This document shows positions 61,546-64,000 of a stretch of DNA of 64,000 nt, one piece after another. How positions within the stretch are numbered: the stretch's first letter is position 1; each line of letters begins with the position of its first letter. Made by a program: the position numbers and the translations under genes. The notes below the pieces were generated by a model, which saw only the letters and a program-made list of their open reading frames with translations, made no database searches and had not been told where the DNA came from. Origin of the DNA: Sphingomonas nostoxanthinifaciens (GTDB lineage: Bacteria > Pseudomonadota > Alphaproteobacteria > Sphingomonadales > Sphingomonadaceae). The stretch spans positions 3,406,001 to 3,470,000 of the forward strand of contig NZ_CP082839.1 in assembly GCF_019930585.1 (NCBI RefSeq), in the 5' to 3' direction.

Positions 61546-62226
61546 ATGTCCGATCCCACCACCATCCGCCGGCTGTACGGCCGCCGCCAGGGTCATCCGC
61601 TGCGTGCGGGCCAGGCGGCGTTGACCGAACGGCTGCTCCCGCTCCTGTCGGTGCCCGGCGACGGGCCGCTCGACGCGCCGCGCCTGTTCGGCGACGATCG
61701 GCCACTCGAGCTGGAGATCGGCTTCGGCCGCGGCGAGCATCTCGCCGGTCAGGCGGCGATGCGGCCCGATCACGGCTTCATCGGGTGCGAACCCTTCCTC
61801 GACGGCGTCGTCGGCCTGCTGCTGCATGTCGAGGCCGAGGGGCTGGAGAATATCCGCATCCATCGCGACGACGCGCTCGGCGTGCTGGAGCGGCTGCCCG
61901 ACGCCAGCCTGTCGCGCGCCTACCTGCTGCATCCGGATCCGTGGCCGAAGGCGCGCCACGCCAAGCGGCGCTTCATGAACAAGGGACCGATCGACCTGCT
62001 CGCCGCCAAGCTGAAGCCGGGCGCCGAGTTTAGGTTCGGGACCGATCATCCGGTCTATTGCCGCTGGGCGATGATGGTGATGGGCAGCAATCCTGCCTTC
62101 GACTGGCTGGCCTCCGCCCCCGACGACTTCCTCGTCCGTCCGGACGATTGGCCCGAGACCCGCTACGAAGCGAAGGCGCGCGCGCATGGCCACGAGGTCT
62201 GGTATTTCCGCTATATACGAAAGTAG
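61546..62226 (+). CDS. trmB: tRNA (guanine-N7)-methyltransferase
   Basis: 226 residues. The SAM-binding motif is LELEIGFGRGEHLAGQA, followed by GCEPFLDGVVGLL and the signature YLLHPDPWPKARHAKRRFMN. It methylates G46 in tRNA variable loops. The ATG at 61546 is the family start. The 126 bases before it hold no gene. Confidence 0.95.
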   Translation: MSDPTTIRRLYGRRQGHPLRAGQAALTERLLPLLSVPGDGPLDAPRLFGDDRPLELEIGFGRGEHLAGQAAMRPDHGFIGCEPFLDGVVGLLLHVEAEGLENIRIHRDDALGVLERLPDASLSRAYLLHPDPWPKARHAKRRFMNKGPIDLLAAKLKPGAEFRFGTDHPVYCRWAMMVMGSNPAFDWLASAPDDFLVRPDDWPETRYEAKARAHGHEVWYFRYIRK

Positions 62227-62579
62227 GGCGTAGTCTGGTGCAGAGAAGCATATTGTTTTCGATGCACGAAACCATGCTCACGGCAGTCGGTCGCAATGAT
62301 TTCCGCTCCGGTGATTGCCTAGTGATTACCGAAACAGGGACATGAGGCTCCGGAATAACCCAAGGGCAACTGGCAAAACTCTCAAGTGGACGGTCGACGC
62401 CCTGATCGCCGCCAACCGCCAACGCGGAAAAGCAACGCCGCCGAGTGGCAACCGATCTCGCCTTCTCAAACTATGCCGATCTGTTCACCGCGTCCCGTGA
62501 TGGCATCGGACACGAAATAGGAATTGCAGGGGATGCTCTTGATCGAGGAACCGTGGTTCGCCGTCATCGGAGGTGGATC
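62227..62579. other. Low-GC gene-poor stretch after trmB
   Basis: No intact gene is recognised. Composition is more AT-rich than the surroundings, with several short broken frames, and it leads into an IS630-like fragment. It looks like the debris of an insertion. Confidence 0.5.
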
Positions 62580-62681
62580 ATGGAAAATCCTGTTCGAAGC
62601 TCTCGCGAGCAGATCTCCGGACATGTGGCCGCGGGTCATAGCCGGCGAGATGCCGCGCGGCGGTTCGGGGGACGCGCGTAG
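62580..62681 (+). pseudogene. IS630-type transposase N-terminal remnant
   Basis: Thirty-three residues from ATG 62580, with GGAGG and good spacing upstream. REQISGHVAAGHSRRDAARRFG matches the helix-turn-helix opening of IS630-family transposases (LRERVVAxVAxGxSRRxAAxxFGV). The frame then stops, and no catalytic DDE region follows. The remnant is short, so the family call is tentative. Confidence 0.55.
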
Positions 62682-62682
62682 G

Positions 62683-64000
62683 TCAGGAACGGTGATGAGG
62701 CGGTCGTGTCGAGGCGACTGAGGCGGCGGCACGAAACCGGATCGTACAGACGAGGCCATGCGGCTCGGCATTCTCCAGCGTAAGTGTCGCGCCCATGCGT
62801 TGCGCCAGATTGCGCGCGATCGTGAGGCCGAGGCCAGTCCCGCCGGTCTCGCGGGAGCGGGAGGTTTCGAGCCGCACCATCGGCTCGAACACGGCATCGA
62901 TCTGATGGGCCGGGATGCCCGGCCCGGCATCGCGTATCACGATCCGCAACCCGTCGGCATCGTCATGCGTGGAAAGGTGCGCCTCATCACCATGCTTGAT
63001 CGCATTATCGACGAGGTTCTGGACGCAGCGCCGCAACATGCGCGGACGGCAGACCCAGTCGCGCCCCGCCGACGCATCGAACGTGGCAAGGTTGCCGGCA
63101 TCGCGCTCGTCCTCCACGATACTGTCGATCAGGGAATCGATGTCCAGCAATACGAGCGGCTCGCGCGCATCGGTGCTGTGCGCCAGTTCCAGCCCCTCCT
63201 CGACGATCGCGCGCATCGCGTGCCAGTCGGAAAGCAGCCGGTCACGCCAGACGACATCATCGATCTGTTCGAGTTTCAACCGCATCCGCGTCATCGGTGT
63301 CTGGAGATCGTGCGTGATCGCGGCGATCATGTGCGTCTGCTCGATCGCGTGGCGGGCCAGTCGGACGCGCATGTCGTTGAAGGCACGGATGGCGCCGCGC
63401 ACATCCGCCGGACCGGCTTCGGGCAGATCGATCACCGACACTTCGGGAACGATGCTGGCGGCGGCACGGGTGAGCGTGCGGATCGGCCCTCCGGCGATGC
63501 GCGCGACGAGCAATGCGAGAGCGGCGCCCGCGACGAGGATCACCGACAGAAATGCCGGATCGGGCCCGTAACTCGCCTTGAGGAGCGGCGGCGGTCCCGT
63601 CACGAACGACCAGTCGCTCCCGTCGCTGAGGCGTGCCGCGATGCGCCAGCAATCCGTCGCTTCCACCACCGCCCTCCACGCTCGCGCTGACTCGCTGGCG
63701 GCGGAGTCAGGGTCCGAGGCGTGATCGCCATCCCTGTCTTTGTCGTGATCGTCCTTGTCGTGATCGCGATCCGCCGGGACAGCACATCGCGCGACGGGGA
63801 TTGCCGTCACCGTAGCGGTGACACCCGGCGGCAGTTGCGGCGCCAGCAGAGCCACGAGATCGGGTGCCGCGATGCCGCCCTCGTCTCCGCCCTGCGCCAG
63901 CCGCACGAAGGTTCGCGCCTCGCGGGTTTCATGCTTGCGCCGGTCCTTTTCCGATGTCTCGATTTCGCCGATGAAGCGCGACAGCCGCTCCAGCGCGCGG
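62683..64000 (-). CDS. Sensor histidine kinase, 5' end off-window
   Basis: At least 438 residues; the frame stays open to the window edge. A periplasmic part contains a His/Asp/Lys-rich run (from DRDHDKDDHDKDRDGDH at about 63720-63775 on the map), followed by a membrane helix (FLSVILVAGAALALLVARIAG) and a HAMP region. The kinase core has ITHDLQTPMTRM (phosphorylated His), NLVDNAIKHGD (N box), DAGPGIPAHQ and GGTGLGLTIA (G boxes). The response regulator would be to the right. A metal or cation signal is suggested by the His/Asp segment and is speculative. Confidence 0.9.
   Translation of the reverse strand, partial: RALERLSRFIGEIETSEKDRRKHETREARTFVRLAQGGDEGGIAAPDLVALLAPQLPPGVTATVTAIPVARCAVPADRDHDKDDHDKDRDGDHASDPDSAASESARAWRAVVEATDCWRIAARLSDGSDWSFVTGPPPLLKASYGPDPAFLSVILVAGAALALLVARIAGGPIRTLTRAAASIVPEVSVIDLPEAGPADVRGAIRAFNDMRVRLARHAIEQTHMIAAITHDLQTPMTRMRLKLEQIDDVVWRDRLLSDWHAMRAIVEEGLELAHSTDAREPLVLLDIDSLIDSIVEDERDAGNLATFDASAGRDWVCRPRMLRRCVQNLVDNAIKHGDEAHLSTHDDADGLRIVIRDAGPGIPAHQIDAVFEPMVRLETSRSRETGGTGLGLTIARNLAQRMGATLTLENAEPHGLVCTIRFRAAASVASTRPPHHRS

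Overview
The window looks like chromosome from a GC-rich alphaproteobacterium, most likely Sphingomonas or a close relative (Sphingomonadales). The reasons are codon bias and protein sequence, neighbourhoods typical of alphaproteobacteria (trpF-trpB-trpA-accD-folC, yqeY-dnaG-rpoD, zapA-6S RNA-5-FTHF cyclo-ligase), and small families common in that group (DUF4170, DUF2842, UPF0262, DUF3618). Calls rest on reading the sequence and on remembered family motifs. No database search was run.

Bases 1-11035 hold an assimilatory nitrate locus: nasT and nasS (RNA-binding antiterminator and nitrate sensor), a NarK-type transporter, an alginate-export-type outer-membrane porin, nirB and nirD (nitrite reductase), nasA (nitrate reductase) and cobA (siroheme methyltransferase). 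Two leaders, ahead of the transporter and ahead of nirB, each carry paired hairpins followed by a strong intrinsic terminator. This is the architecture expected for NasT-controlled antitermination. Bases 11036-14850 are decaying accessory DNA: a wrecked katG, a frameshifted DUF3429 gene, an intact tyrosine-recombinase integrase, and a 45-base 3' fragment of a tRNA-Thr(GGT) gene that reads as an attachment site. The geometry places the integrase, and possibly the nitrate locus, inside an integrated island whose other end lies off-window to the left.

From 14850 the DNA is core-like. Bases 14926-20026 hold an AbrB-type membrane protein, enolase, an overlapping four-gene run of small membrane/envelope proteins, an MlaC-like protein and DUF4170. 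Bases 20073-26313 hold rhomboid protease, greA, carB and carA; the carA-carB junction is split by an oppositely oriented DUF559 endonuclease-like gene bounded by inverted REP-like repeats. Bases 26450-30998 are yqeY, dnaG and rpoD. Bases 31194-35478 are small housekeeping or unknown genes (TMEM175-like, UPF0262, cytidine deaminase, dcd, PAP2 phosphatase). Bases 35554-40431 are the trpFBA-accD-folC run, with translational overlaps from trpF to accD. Then follow aspS, rnd, ppx, trxB, an iron-permease-like protein, pgk, a MOSC gene and gap.

Bases 49695-51193 carry a small coiled-coil gene, zapA, 6S RNA, 5-FTHF cyclo-ligase and DUF2842. Next are a GGDEF protein, an aldo/keto reductase, tRNA-Asp, an AI-2E family transporter and a SleB-like hydrolase. 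Bases 55464-59616 form a minus-strand operon of two SGNH proteins, an MBOAT acyltransferase and a small membrane protein, probably for acetylation of a cell-surface polymer. The window ends with pheA, a membrane-anchored cytochrome c, trmB, an IS630-like remnant and a partial sensor histidine kinase with a His/Asp-rich periplasmic segment.
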